This document shows positions 45,051 to 56,709 of a stretch of DNA of 64,000 nucleotides, one piece after another. The number at the start of each line of letters is the position of its first letter. The stretch's first letter is position 1. Source of the stretch: Epiperipatus broadwayi (taxonomy: Eukaryota; Onychophora; Udeonychophora; Euonychophora; Peripatidae); contig JAQFVV010000071.1 of assembly GCA_028023455.1 (NCBI GenBank), positions 5,286,650 through 5,350,649 of the forward strand, given 5' to 3'. The notes under the pieces are model-generated. The model made no database searches and had not been told where the DNA came from. It worked only from the letters and a program-made list of their open reading frames with translations. The position numbers were made by a program, and so were the translations under genes.

Positions 45051-47473
45051 ATCTGTTTTTATTAAAACAAATAAATTCTTTTTGTTTTATTTTAAATTAA
45101 AAACTTTTAATTTTGTTAGTAGAATATTTTTTAATTTTAATTTTTTTATCTTTGTAGTAAAAGTTTTAATTAGATAAGTTTTATAAAAGTAATAATTAAT
45201 TATTAAAGTATAGTAAGCCAACAATTGTCTAGAAAAATGAATAGAATAGATGCAGTTATTAAAAATAAGAAATTTTAATATAAACATGAAATTCTAGTAA
45301 AGATTTAGATAACCAGATTAAATGTCATTATTGTCAAAAACAAATTTTTAATTCTTTTAACCAGAAAAATATTTCCCATAAAATTTTAATAATCTGAAAA
45401 TCTTTTGTTTGCCTTTAGTATAAAAAATTAATAAAACTGTGTTTAAGAGTTTTCAAATCAGTCATTGCTGGAATCTATATAAGAATGCTGAGAATAGTGG
45501 GGTAGACAACTGATCCATCTGGTTCACCACCATATCTCTGAATGAGTGTGGGATATTGTTCCAGTGTGAAGTCCATCTATCCATTGTTACTAGAAAACTG
45601 ATCTGTCATTTATCTTTTTTTTAAATATCTCCCTTAGCCATGAAGAAAAAACATATCATCAAATTGATATAATTTTACCCCAAACCCCAACAGAATACAG
45701 TGCTCAACAAATATTTCTGACATAATGTAGTGTTTTCCCCGTGATGAACTGAATCAATAACTAAATATTAGATAAACCAAGAAGCTCCATAACGTATTTC
45801 AATTATCCTCCTCTGCAAATAAAATGTGCCCTAATTTAAGAGCTCTGTCTGAGAAAAAATATATATACCAAAGGCATTCCAGAATTAAAGATAATCTCTA
45901 GAGAAGACTTTTATTAAACATAGCTACGTTTAAACTCCGAACTTCTACATTAACTGATCCAGCATTTTGTCCTTTCACAACAGACTTTTACCAGAGGAAA
46001 AATGTCAGTAACTTGCTTAGATATTTGGTTTTATTAATTTACTCATAATTTTCTGTAATTTTATTTAATGTTATACTTATGAATTTTCTATTTAAAGTTG
46101 AAATATGTTCTAAATTTTTTTTATATTTATGAAAATATTTTATATGTGTATTGTTGAAAGTAAGGTGACATTTGTGCAAATGCATTTTTTTAAATAGTAG
46201 TAAATCTGGAAATCAGGTTAATTTATTGAGATTTTTGGCAAAGTTAGTATTTGTTTAAATATCACACTTCCTCACTTTGCTACTAGTATTTTCTTTTCTT
46301 TGAGTAGTTTTGACTTTTTTATTTATTTATAATGTAAGGAGTTTTTAAAAAATCAGGTTACTTATATATATATAATTCAATTAATACAATCCATAAAATG
46401 AATGCAGATAAATTTTAGAAAATCTACAATAGTATATCTGATTAATTTATCTTAATAAAAGTTTTACTACATGTTCACCATGAAAAATTTATGTTTTTTC
46501 TTAATTCCATTTAATCAAATAAAGAAAATACTAAGGAATTTAAGTTTTGACAAATTATTTTCTGGATATGTAGGTCAAATTACACATCAGAACAATAGAA
46601 AGAGTGCATGTATTTTTTATTAATGGTCTTTGGGGGAAATTAGAGCCCATCTAGGTGAGTCATTGAATTTAATTATTATTACTTTCATATTATAGTCAAG
46701 GGATGAATTTCTCAGGCTGAGTTTAACTCATGTTTGTATATGGCATGTGATCATGTGTGCAACATAAAAATGATGTTGATGTTTGAGGGATGCAAATCTC
46801 TAAATTTGAGGCCATTCTCTTAATATTTAAAGATTTCTATTAATTTTTTTTCACTAGGCTGTAATTATTTTCCAGTGTTACTTATTGAAGCAGATGAAAA
46901 TTTGCTGCTGTATGCTTATATCTAAGGTGTCTTTTTCTCATTGTATATTCATGTAAAGGCTGGCATACCTTTTTTCGTTTATCCTTTCTCACAGCCTAAC
47001 ACCTCAAGGAATTATTTTTTGTATTTTAACAGTATACTAGAATTCCCCCTCTTTTGCCTGATTTATTATATCCTTAATGTTTCAACTATGAAAATGACAT
47101 AATTTTTGGATCATTTTGTGATCAAATTCTTTTGGAGAAGTAGTTAAATTATATATTTGTCGAATCCTGACTTGGCTGCACTCTGCATTTAAATTGTTTA
47201 GATATTAAAATATTTCTAAATAGAATGATATTATCCATTCAGCAATCATTGGAATGTGGGATGATATTAAAATGTCCACATTCTCAATCACAATGCACCA
47301 CACAATATTAAATCAATGATTTTAGAAAGCAAAGTGATAATTATAAAATAGAATGTAATTTATAGTTAAACTGATAAGTATAAAATAGACAATAATTTAT
47401 AGTTAAACTGGAAGTAAATGTCAATGATTAGCCTAGAGGTTAAATTTTTAATTAAACATGCATTTAATTTCTT
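45051..47473. other. No gene recognised
   Basis: AT-rich. Around 45460-46020 and 46600-47000 the sequence is more complex, but no frame over 70 residues or repeat partner was found. It may be intronic or intergenic. Confidence 0.4.
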
Positions 47474-49358
47474 AACCTGAAACTATTGAGTCTCGTTTTT
47501 TGCAATAGATTGGTTCCACAGAAAACCTGCATTAAAAAAATCGCACAAAAATAGACTTAACATTCTTTGAAAAATGGGAGATAGGTTCTGTAATTTTGCA
47601 AAGCAACAAAGAAAAATTACTTTAAAATTCACATTAAAAAAGTAAGGAAATAAAATATGACTAATAAAAAATTTCAAATATTTGAAAAAAATTAATACAA
47701 GACAAACTTTTTTTATTAACTACAGTCTTTAATTTTATATTTTTATACATATTTTAATCACTACCACTATTTGACAATATGTGTTTATTTGTAAACTGAT
47801 AAGAAATCAGATTCCTCACAAGAGGAAGTACAACTAGCACCACTTTCAGTCTTGTGCTGTGTTAATGGTTTTCTCTCAACAATGTAATCAGTGATTAAAC
47901 TTTGAGATGATAATTTTACTAATTGTTTACAAAGCTCACAATATCCAGACATATAACTATTTAGCTCTTGTTTTGGGATTTAAGAGGTTGTTCATTGCAG
48001 AAAACTCTATCAGATTCCAGCAATTTCTGATGTTGAGTTTTACTTATCAGAAAATAATAAATTTGGTTTTTTTTTTGTTTACTACTGAAATAAATTTTAA
48101 CATTTTAATGGACAATTAATTTTATTGGTTGAGTGAGGTAAAAGTCTAAACTTTGGTCAATTCACAAACTCAATCATCAAAATATATTCATCTTTTAATA
48201 TTATATTCACTTTAGTTTTGTTTGTAAAAAGTATATTAATAATTTGTTGAGTTATGAAAGTGAATAAAAGTTTTTTCAAAAATAATTTTTTATTTATAAT
48301 TATAAAAATATTCGATAGTGGCAAATCTAAAATGAACATTACTGACATCAGTGATTTCTTCCCCAATTTTACGTTGCAGAAAAGTAAATAATTTTTGCTA
48401 AAGTCTTAACTATTTTTCTAAAATAATTATATTTTTAGCATATTTTATCAAAATAATTTATAATATGTCAAAAAATACTTTTAAAATGGTCTAAAACATT
48501 CGTTTATCACTATCAAAATGAAAGAAAAGAAATTGTAGCAGTTTAGTTATTGGCAAGTGGTTTTCTTTGTCCTTGACGGTTAACAGCCAATCAGCATCAA
48601 GGACAGACTTCCCTCTTCCTTTGTTAGACCTTCAACATCAGTTTTATTGATTTTTTACTTGTAAAATAATTCAAGAGAGGGCAGAATCTTCCAGAATTTT
48701 TTATAACCTTTCAAATAATGGTAAAATCTTTACCGTAGCATTAAAAATGACGGAATTCAAGCAACTTGAAACAGCTCACTAGTCAGCTCATAAAACTCCT
48801 AAAGAGTTAAAAGGTTCCCCCCCCCCCAAAATCTTTTTTAAATGTTCACATTTTGTTTCTATATTAAAAAAATGAGATCACAATCAAAACCAAAAGATTA
48901 GAAAGATTATTTTCAGTTTACAGAATCAATAAAATCTTTATTTATTTTAAAAATTTAAGATTATTTATTTTTGTTATATCTAACAAAATACATTTTAAAA
49001 GTAAAATTTTTGAATTTTATTGTGATATTTTTATATGCAAGTGTAAATCTATTATTATTATTATTTACTCATTAGTATAAGTAGGTTATTTACATAGAAG
49101 CTAAGATTCTAAATATAGCTTCAGACCATATTCATGTTAGCTGCTAATATAACGTTATATTTTTGAGGAAAAAAAGTATTTCAAGTCAAAATAGGTTATT
49201 AATAATTTAAATTTCTTGATATCTAATAAATATAGTGAAATATAAACTTCTTTATCACATAAAAGAAAACCCATATAAAAAGATATTAAGAAGAAACATG
49301 AATCGCATAACTTCAAAATTGCATTAAAATAATCCGCATAAAACAAAAAACAGGTGTA
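47474..49358 (-). mobile_element. Family K' Tigger/pogo-like element, reversed copy
   Basis: The left part (47488-47735) is the reverse complement of the right end of K. It shares GGTTCCACAGAAAACCTGCA, GCACAAAAATAGACTTAACA and CTAATAAAAAATTTCAAATA. The right part (about 49140-49358) is the reverse complement of the left end of K: AAGATATTAAGAAGAAACAT, GCATAACTTCAAAATTGCAT and a terminal CAGGTGTA. Between them lies a 714-bp family J copy (48101-48814). Without it the element is about 1.17 kb. On the minus strand near 47800-47870 a frame ends CTSSCEESDFLSVYK-stop, comparable to the tail in K. No intact transposase is present. Confidence 0.7.
48101..48814 (+). mobile_element. Family J piggyBac-like MITE, copy 3, nested in K'
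   Basis: It is preceded by TTAA at 48097-48100. The left end is CATTTTAATGGACAATTAAT and the right end reads AGAGTTAAAAGG, then TTCC. It shares with copies 1 and 2 AAAAAGTATATTAATAATTT, AGTTATGAAAGTGAA, ACGTTGCAGAAAAGTAAATA, CAGCCAATCAG, and TTTTATTGATTTTTTACTTG. It is more diverged and slightly shorter (714 bp) than the 747-bp pair. A poly-C run follows at its right border. Confidence 0.72.
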
Positions 49359-50464
49359 ATTACAAACTGCATGCAATGCCATGTACATTATTTAAATAAT
49401 TATTCTGGATTATGTATTTCCTTTTTGTTGTTGTTTTTATCTCTGCATCTTGTGTTAAATGCCATAATCGGTATATTATACTTTTCATAGTTGAATTTGG
49501 AATCTCTTGTATCTCTTTGTCTTAGTGGGATATAAGAAAAAATGACTGTTAAACATCAAGTGCACAAGTCAGGTGAAGATTACCCTGGAGCTATACGTAA
49601 TGATGTTTGACTTTATATTGTTTGTGGTAATGTTTTATATATGTTACACAACCATACATGAATTGGATGATCATTTCCCTAGGTCTTGGGATTGACTTTG
49701 CCATGCTGTACATTAGGTCAGTTACATTATATATATATATTAATCAATAAAGCAAGTCATGTATATCGTGACATTGCTTTTATAAGCTTGTATTTACAAA
49801 TATGTAATATAGAGAGCGCATATATATATGCAAAAATTATATATATATATGTAAAAATTGTTTTCATTATTTGTTTTAAATGTATACAAATTGGCTAGAA
49901 TTAGTCAGGTTTGGCAGAAAACACAACTCACTTTTAGACTTTCAAATTCCACGTTGTCAAATCTAGAATAACAAACTATAGAATAATTTTATTAGTAACA
50001 GACACATAAACAGAAGGAATGTTATTTTACCAATTTAGAATTAAACAAAAATAGTTGAATAAGCTCTGTTACACTTTACATAAATCATTTATTTTATTGC
50101 CTTTTTCCACACATAACAAATCTTAACATAAATATTTTGTAACGCTGTTTAATATCAATCTGATTAAAAATCGTTATATAAAATAACTGAAGAGTATTAT
50201 ATTTATTTATATATTTTTTAGTCATTAATAAACGTGTATAGACGTATATATGTATAATAAATATATATATATCAACATCAAACATTGAATAGTTAAATTT
50301 TTATAATTTAATTGCTTATTAGATTAGAATCTTAATGAACATATTATTCAATATCTTCCACATAAACATTGACGATTATATTATTATTAATTAAATCTCT
50401 GAAATATCTTTCTTTCTGCAAAAAATTATAACCACATCAATTATATAAAAAATTGCAATAACTA
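49359..50464. other. No feature recognised
   Basis: AT-rich with TA-rich tracts near 49730, 49820-49850 and 50265-50280. Short ORFs only. Confidence 0.45.
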
Positions 50465-50690
50465 TATAATATTTATATCTTTCTGTCTGTCTTTATGTGT
50501 GTTCATGTATCTGTCCTTCCATTTATCTATATATTCATATACTTATGCTTGTTTAGGTATTCAGTCATCTAGTTATTCATCCATTAATCTATTCATTCAT
50601 ATACTCTATTCTTCTATCCACCTATCTATCTATCTACTATTATCCATCCAGTACTTATCTATCTTTATCTAATATATGTATATATAAAAA
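50465..50690. repeat. Degenerate tetranucleotide array (TCTA/TCCA/TTCA)
   Basis: Iterated TCTGTCTGTCTT, CATCCATT, TATCTATCTATC and ATCCATCCAG units with many substitutions. It looks like an old, decayed counterpart of the GATA-type array at 11.9 kb read on the other strand. Confidence 0.8.
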
Positions 50691-52377
50691 CTTTCATGAA
50701 AGAATTGAAAGTATCTTTTTGGTCTATTTTAATATTTTTTTTGCAGTTTTAGTAACAATTTTGATTAATATTTTCAGAAACTGAAGAAAAAAAGCATAGA
50801 ATTTTTTTTTAAAAGTTTGTCTAATAGCCAACCGAACTTCATACTATTTTAAATGTAATTATAGAATCAAAAACATCTATTTATTATTTTATTACCTTTA
50901 AAGACATAAATAGAATCTAGAAAAGCTTTTTAAAAGTTATTTAAAATGTAGATACCTGAATTATATCATACTGTCATGAAGTTACATAAATATTTTATGC
51001 ATAAATGAGAAGGAGAACTATGACAATCAGTGTTTTTTATAATTGCTTGTTTAATCTTCTAAAAATGGCTCAACGTTCTTTTCTAAACAATATCTAATAA
51101 AATATAGTTTTTAATTAAATGAAATTTAATGTTATTTTTAATCCCCCCCCCTCCTATAGTAAATTAATTTGCTCTTTTATCTGTGTTTAAATTCAGTTAT
51201 TGATTGAACTTCAAAGAAACTTTAAACATTTTTGGCACTCATGTATTAGGTCTGCAACGGATTAGACCTGCTACACCTTTTTATAGTCATTTCGGTCTAC
51301 TAATAATTTTATAATCTTGTGATCTGACCAAATAATGTGTACCCTGGAACTTGTATAAACCTAAAATGGGAAATTCATCAAAATGGACCACATGTACATG
51401 ATGTTTTCACAAGATTTACAAAGTTATCGGCAGTCTGAATACATATGTGAAAAGGCATAGCAGTTGTAAAACTTGACACTAATTGCACCAGACTAAATCT
51501 GAAAAAGTATATTTTTAACAATACTATAAATTTCACACAAAAAATAATAAATATGACATGGCCTTATGCAATTCCCAAATGTTACTTTAAATACGGATAT
51601 TTAAGCCTATCATGAAATTACAAAACAATCACAATAGTAACATTGGCAAAAAAGCAAAATGAATAAGAATACTAAAGTATTATTACATCTATATCCAACA
51701 TATTAGCATGTGTAAATATTATATCTAAAATATTATGTCTATATCTGGCATGAAATTACAAACTGCTTAAATGAAAACATATTTTACCATGTAATATACA
51801 ACAGGAAGTATCATAATGATACAATCATTTGTCTGTTTTACTTTATTTTAAGTTAATAAAAGTGTTCCAAAATGGAGACTTACGTAAAACATGATTCACA
51901 TGAAAATGGTTATAACTGGTAGCTCATAATTCAGCAGTTTTGTAGGCTTTCTAACAGTCTGAATAAATTGCCGATTCTTCTTCCACATTGTGTTTGATGG
52001 CTTCCATTAGAATTGTTGCTATTCTATCATGAATTCTTATAATGAAACACTTGCCAGTCTCCCTGCACAAACTATCACATATCCACTGTTCTAGAAGAAT
52101 TCATCCAGCGGTTTTTTTTTTCTTTTTGGGCAAAAGGCTCTCATCATTTTCAATGATTTTGTTAGGGCCTCCAATTTTATGTATATATATTTGGATATGC
52201 ATATGTATATATAGATGTAGGTATGGATTTTATATAGATATGTCTCTGGGTGATGTGGATCTATATTTTTATATATGTATGTAGGGAATATATGTGTATA
52301 TTTTGATATACATATGTATATATTTTATATATGTGTGTGAAGTGATGGTTATGTGTTTATATTATTCAAATATTGTA
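50691..52377. other. No feature recognised
   Basis: AT-rich to moderately complex DNA. A GTATATATAT-rich stretch lies at 52175-52340. The 80-residue ORF at 52042-52284 shows no domain. Confidence 0.4.
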
Positions 52378-52430
52378 GCTCTGACGAAGACTGCTGGACA
52401 GTCGAAACTGTAAGGAAAATAAATAAGTTT
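52378..52430 (+). repeat. CTGACGA-stem-GAAAC motif, single copy
   Basis: The sequence GCTCTGACGAAGACTGCTGG, ACAGTCGAAACTGTAAGG matches the right arm of the palindrome at 12530-12748. GACTG and CAGTC can pair around CTGGA, and an A/T-rich tract follows. CTGANGA-stem-GAAA is the order of a hammerhead ribozyme core, but I see no helix III partner or cleavage triplet upstream. I treat this as a retroelement-terminus remnant, not a ribozyme. Confidence 0.45.
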
Positions 52431-53170
52431 TTTTTTAAAAAATTGTTTGTATTGAAGTGTATATGAAAGAAGTTATTGTAAGCAATATATATATATATGA
52501 AATTATATTGTTGAATATGTTTGGTATAATTATTTTATGATTAATTAATTAATTGTTATTGATTATATAGTTGACTGCCATTAATGGAAGTTGTCATCAT
52601 CATTTTCATATTTTAATACAATTTGGTCATATTTACTCTTAATTTAAAATTAATTTTCTTTACTTAATTTATTTGCACCATTCCTATTTTCTGCATTCCA
52701 TTTAAGAATAGTGAGGTATGATAACATACAAGAGTTCTAATTTCATAGAAATAATCACCTATCATTTAATAAAAAAAAACCTGAGATTAGTTGATTCAAA
52801 TTATACATAATCTGGGAAAGAGTTAATTTCTTAGCCTTAACCAAAAAATATATATTCATTTATATTAGAAGAATATTTTATCCATTACACACTAAATACA
52901 TTTGGTGTACATATAAGAATATTCAGAGATAAGAATAATAAAATCTATATGAGCACCCTGGTCATTATCATCATGATCATTGATTTATAAACCCTATAGA
53001 TTATAGAGTAGCTATTGTTGTTGTTTTAAATGGATAAAACAGATGTAATTTTATTTTAAACTTTACTTTAAAAAGGTTGCACTTGATGATAAACACACTC
53101 AAAGGGAACATGCTTTTCTCGATCAAGTGATCTCTTTCCAACATCAATACTTTAGTTACAATATATATAA
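52431..53170. other. No feature recognised
   Basis: AT-rich spacer with no repeat partner noted. Confidence 0.4.
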
Positions 53171-53540
53171 TACTTAAATAAGGCTATAATCTCAGTACAT
53201 GCATCTTGAGTGCTTAATTTATTACAAGAGAGACCTCTACAAATCTAAACACAAGATTTGACTTTATAAAGATAAGAGACAGCCACACTCTTATCTTCAA
53301 TCTATCATTAATGTTTAGCAGAAATAGTGGACTTAATCAGTGAAGAATTTATTAGCTTCATGTTCCCAAATCAAAATGCTTTAGATTTGCCTATATATTT
53401 AGAAAAATGGGTTGAAGATAAAAGTGTGGCCGCTTTTATCTTTATAAAGTCAAATCTTGCATTTAGATTTGTAGAGATCTCTCTTGTAATAAATTAAGCA
53501 CTCAAAGTGCATCTGCTAAGGTTATAGCCTTATTTAAGCA
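53171..53540. mobile_element. Family T palindrome
   Basis: The arms are 53171-53301 and 53411-53540. CTTAAATAAGGCTATAAT is mirrored by GTTATAGCCTTATTTAAG, GAGTGCTTAATTTATTACAA by TTGTAATAAATTAAGCACTC, and AAGATTTGACTTTATAAAGA by TCTTTATAAAGTCAAATCTT. The 110-bp loop is not repetitive. Arm complementarity is over 90% by eye, so it is fairly young. No ORF is present. Confidence 0.88.
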
Positions 53541-54400
53541 TTACTTGCTGACATTATGCTTAATAAAAATTAATATATATATATATATAATTAAAATTAT
53601 TCAAAATTAAACAATAATCCAACCAGAAGTAGATCATTATGATCAAATAAGTATGGCTTTTCTTACATATAAAGAAAAAATAATGGTTGTTAAAACATTG
53701 ATAGTAAGCAATAAAACTATACAAAACAAAGAAAGGAGATAAGACTAGAGTAGGTATTGCTGTGAAAATAATTAAAAGGAAAAAACATTGTTACACAACA
53801 TATACAATGTTATTCTTACAATTAATGCAGAAATATGATTAATAAAATTAATAAGACAAAATAGTTTTTAATTATCCCCACTGTATGACAAATAAAAGAA
53901 AATAATGGAGAGTAAATTACTCTTGAGGTTTGCCAAATTTTTAACTGCTGACAACTTTATTTTAAAATTCTTGTTACCAATTAATATAAGATGTTTATCT
54001 GTATTGGCTGTAAGATAACTAACCGAAAAAGTCAAGCCAATTTAAAAATATAAAAAAAGGTCCAAGTCTTATCTCCCCTGAATCAAATATCATGTCATGG
54101 GCACAAAGAGCAGATGCAATGCGATAATATTATGGTGGCTTTTTACATATATAACAAAACTTTAATCCATTATTTGTGAATATTTTGTTTTCATTTTTTA
54201 ACCCCAGAATTGGCACATATAAATAGTTATTTTTCACTGATTATTTTTTTAACTGTTATTTCTCACATCCGTCATTGGAAAACTTTCTGATGCAATATTT
54301 TTGTGCATGCATAAATTATATATATAATGATATTCTTATTCGATTCCTGCATTTCGAAGTTATATATGTAATTTTGTAATACAATATTAATAAATACAGT
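53541..54400. other. No feature recognised
   Basis: AT-rich with a (TA)n run near 53574. No ORF or repeat partner was noticed. Confidence 0.4.
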
Positions 54401-54401
54401 A

Positions 54402-54480
54402 ACCTAAATATATGTAAAGGACAACTCCTAAGGGGATAAAATGTTTTTTTAAAGTTGTGCTTTATACATATTTAGGTTAT
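54402..54480. repeat. Short hairpin next to a G-family copy
   Basis: ACCTAAATATATGTAAAGGA-CAACT is mirrored by AGTTGTGCTTTATACATATT-TAGGT around a loop of about 28 bp. It directly abuts the family G unit. Confidence 0.7.
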
Positions 54481-54605
54481 TTATCTTTTCAACATGTGTG
54501 TGATCAGATGGGTCAGCAATATGAGATGGCACTGAGAGTAGTAGGTCGTGTGAAAGTCTGAGTTCGAATCCCGCATACGTTATATATATAAATGCAGGTT
54601 TAAGC
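54480..54605 (+). mobile_element. Family G short copy with good box B
   Basis: TTATCTTTTCAACATGTGTG-TGATCA, ATATGAGATGGCACTGAGAG and GGTCGTGTGAAAGTCTGAGT-TCGAATCCCGC follow the order of the G termini at 13.1-14.3 kb. GAGTTCGAATCCC is the best box B match in the family. The tail, ATGCAGGTTTAAGCCTGTAC, forms a small hairpin of the kind seen at other G ends (TACAGGTATATAATAAG). G may have a tRNA-related SINE component. Confidence 0.6.
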
Positions 54606-56060
54606 CTGTACAATGTATTAGTTACTTTATTTATTAATATTCAGTTACAAGATTATATATATATATAATGGAACAATATGAAATATTCTTGCTTTCTATT
54701 CTTTTCTTTGGAATAAAGTGAAGATTTGGAAACATTAATGCTTTATCAAGTTTTTTGTGAAAGCTCATTTTTGAATTAATTCATTTCTAGTGTTCAAAAA
54801 ACATCACATAATCTCATTTGATTATTTTTGCATGCAATTTTTCCTCATTTTCATCATTTATTCTAGTTTTTATATTATATGCCTGTTATTGTTTTATTTC
54901 CACTATACTATAATGTTTGTTTTATTAAATAAAAAAGATGTTATGCCAAAACATTTTTGAATTTTCTATAAAGCTTTAAGGATGTAACTATGTTTCCCAT
55001 CACCTGTTTTATGCACCCACCACGTGCACAATATAGTCAGAAATTGGAGAATGTTTTAGATTTAAAAAGACCATTTGTTGAATTGAGGCATAACATTTGC
55101 GCAAAATAAATATCAATCGAAGACTTTTGTTTCGGTATGAAGTTTAAAAAAAAAGAATATATAAAATTATAAAATTTATAATATTAAAGTCAAGATTGTT
55201 TTCAATAAAATCATATATTATGCACATTTATAATCAGTATATGTTTATATTAATTCCAATTTTAATCTTTTCTGAATTATGTCCAGATATGTGCGTCATT
55301 GCACAACCTAGTTCATCTTGTCATCTTATGTTTTGATGTTTGCATTGACATTATTCAACCGTATGTAATGTAAGATTGTTTTTTTTATTGTATTTTTGAG
55401 ATATTAGTTTGTGAAATTTGATGGGGTGGCAGTTTTAATTAATGGGATATTCGATTTTCATTGGACCTTCTCTGGCAATCCTTCTGTACTTTGGAGCGAA
55501 CATGTGTAAACAATTTTTATTTATTTTTATTGGCATTTTTTAAAATTCATTATGACAAGTAAGTTATTATATAATAATTATTTATGATTCATTCTTTTAA
55601 AAAATGTCACTAAAAAGAAGCATTTCTTTATATTGTAGATTTTGAAAAAAAACAGACACTTGATATGTGACATATCAGAAAATGTTACATTTCAAATGTT
55701 TTGTTCTTATATCTATAATAATTTTTATATAATATTTTAAAAATTGTGATATATATATATCAATAAATCAAAATTTTTGATTTATATAAATATTTAAAAT
55801 AATGCTCAATAAATAATAAAGAAACAAATAATATTTCTGTAGTAGATTTTAAAGACATTGGTCTTTCTTAAAAATTTATACTTATTTGAAAAAGCAATTA
55901 TTCGTATATTTATTTGTAATATTGTTAAAAAACAGTTTTTTCCCTTTTTTGACATATATATATATTGCAATCTCTCAATTTAACTTTGTTTGGAAGAGAC
56001 TCGGTGAATAGGAGGTTAATTGTGTTAAAACAAAAATCGGAATGAGAGAAATTGAAAACG
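54606..56060. other. No feature recognised
   Basis: AT-rich sequence without a convincing ORF or repeat partner. Confidence 0.4.
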
Positions 56061-56070
56061 CACTTCCGGT
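56061..56070. promoter_or_regulatory. ETS-type site in a GC-elevated patch
   Basis: CACTTCCGGT is an exact ETS/GABP-type core, inside an otherwise unusual GC-elevated patch (about 55990-56150, with GAAAACGCA and GTACTCGCATATGG). ETS cores are common in animal housekeeping promoters, but no exon is visible on either side. It could be chance. Confidence 0.2.
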
Positions 56071-56288
56071 TGCGTTTGTGTGTACTGAAAACGTACTCGC
56101 ATATGGTTGAGTCTTTATATGACCCTAACCCACATGAACACACTCACTCCAGATTTTCCAAACAAAATAAATAATCAATGCAAATATATAATTTCTTCGG
56201 GATTTAAATATTGACTACTAAACTTTTAAAATATAATATATATATATATATTTTATAATATTTCAGCAATCATTGGTTTATTACTAAA

Positions 56289-56709
56289 TGATTTATCATA
56301 AGCGATCGACTTGTTGTCATAGGCGCAGTCTAAGTGGAGGAAGGTGTGAAATACATACTATTTTTATATATTAGTAAAAAATAACAATTATTTAATGGGC
56401 CAAAAACTCATGTCCGGGGGAATTAAAGCAACATGAGTAATTATTAACAATATTTATTAATTCAAATTAGCTACATTAAGTCAACATTAAAAATATTATT
56501 TTCAATAATAGTACGACTTAATGGAATTCACCTATCTAGAATTGAAAAAAAAATTAGAACAAAAACAAAAATAACAAAAAAACTTGAAAATCTTGGCTTA
56601 ATTTGTTTCACTCGTTACCCGACAGCTTTTGCCAGATTGGCCTCGCGATCGACTAAAATTGGCTTTGCGATCGACCGGCAGATCACGATCGACTTGTTGG
56701 ACACCCCTG
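56289..56709 (-). mobile_element. hAT-type element end, truncated
   Basis: On the minus strand it begins CAGGGGTGTCCAACAAGTCG-ATCGTGATCTGCCGG, a terminus of the CAGGGGTGTCCAA type found on many animal hAT elements, followed by GATCG-rich subterminal repeats. A second GCGATCGACTTGTTGTCATA block at about 56303 resembles the same end. The middle is AT-rich and may be a different insertion. No clear opposite terminus or 8-bp duplication (right flank TTATAGGA) was found, and no transposase. Confidence 0.6.

Noticed and set aside
52042-52284. An 80-residue ORF with a cysteine-rich tail
   Set aside because: The C-terminal half is a translation of GTATATATAT-rich DNA and no domain is recognisable.
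52378-52430. A complete hammerhead ribozyme
   Set aside because: The CTGANGA, stem and GAAA order is present, but no cleavage triplet with a matching helix III or helix I partner could be found nearby.
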